From contig NZ_CP025118.1 in assembly GCF_002831665.1 (NCBI RefSeq), positions 3,534,001 through 3,598,000 on the forward strand: DNA of 64,000 nt, in the 5' to 3' direction. Below are positions 63,992 through 64,000 of this stretch, piece after piece (within the stretch, counting starts at the first letter, position 1; every line of letters starts with the position of its first letter). The notes beneath the pieces are model-generated. The model was not told where the DNA came from and did no database searches. It was given only the letters and a program-made list of their open reading frames with translations. The stretch is from Lacinutrix sp. Bg11-31. Its GTDB lineage: Bacteria > Bacteroidota > Bacteroidia > Flavobacteriales > Flavobacteriaceae. The translations under genes and the position numbers were made by a program.

Positions 63992-64000
63992 AATAGAATC

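Overview
The window is about 64 kb of AT-rich chromosomal DNA from a member of the Flavobacteriaceae (Bacteroidota), probably marine. The evidence is the gliding/type IX secretion genes gldA and gldKLMN, a T9SS-type C-terminal sorting domain, Bacteroidota-type promoters (TTTG, about 20 bp, TAnnTTTG), paired DUF3857 proteins, a DUF6090 protein and a DUF3494 ice-binding-like protein. No rRNA, tRNA, phage or CRISPR was seen.

Layout. 1-9075: a compact sulfate-assimilation and cysteine operon: cysH (3' end only), cysD, cysN, a ferredoxin-type sulfite reductase with a HEPN-like tail, both siroheme genes, a ferredoxin reductase, a [2Fe-2S] ferredoxin, cysE and cysM. 9138-10980: a PagL-like lipid A deacylase and a GIN-domain lipoprotein. 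11018-18603: an accessory island of small minus-strand genes separated by about 120-140 bp imperfect palindromes that behave like integron attC sites, invaded by an IS110-family and an IS3-family element. 18751-19644: gldA. 19748-23970: an aromatic amino acid operon (pheA, aminotransferase, tyrA, DAHP synthase-chorismate mutase) behind a Phe/Tyr-rich leader peptide and attenuator. 24196-33610: housekeeping genes (rsgA, dtd, two DUF3857 proteins, a YdjM-like protein, a MazG-like protein, aroA, queA). 33709-37322: a decayed accessory zone with IS3 and IS110 remnants, broken genes, an ice-binding-like gene with a truncated sister copy and two more attC-like sites. 37437-44218: groL, groS, then miaB, a sigma-54 activator, lptE, a TPR gene and secG on the minus strand. 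44351-48928: a membrane protein, topA and a degenerate arginase-family protein. 49093-53699: gldKLMN. 53866-63991: an FAD oxidoreductase, a DUF983 protein, an ABC-F ATPase, a complete RND efflux system and a leucine-rich-repeat protein.

The most notable parts are three. First, there is a cluster of attC-like sites without a visible integrase, in which the core at the start of a cassette is the exact 10-base reverse complement of the core at its end. Second, the IS110-family element sits inside one of these sites, so its empty target can be rebuilt, and its 5' non-coding end contains a candidate bridge RNA whose loops match both the target and the element's own end. Third, a leader-peptide attenuator lies in front of pheA. 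All of this is read from sequence alone, without alignments or folding calculations.
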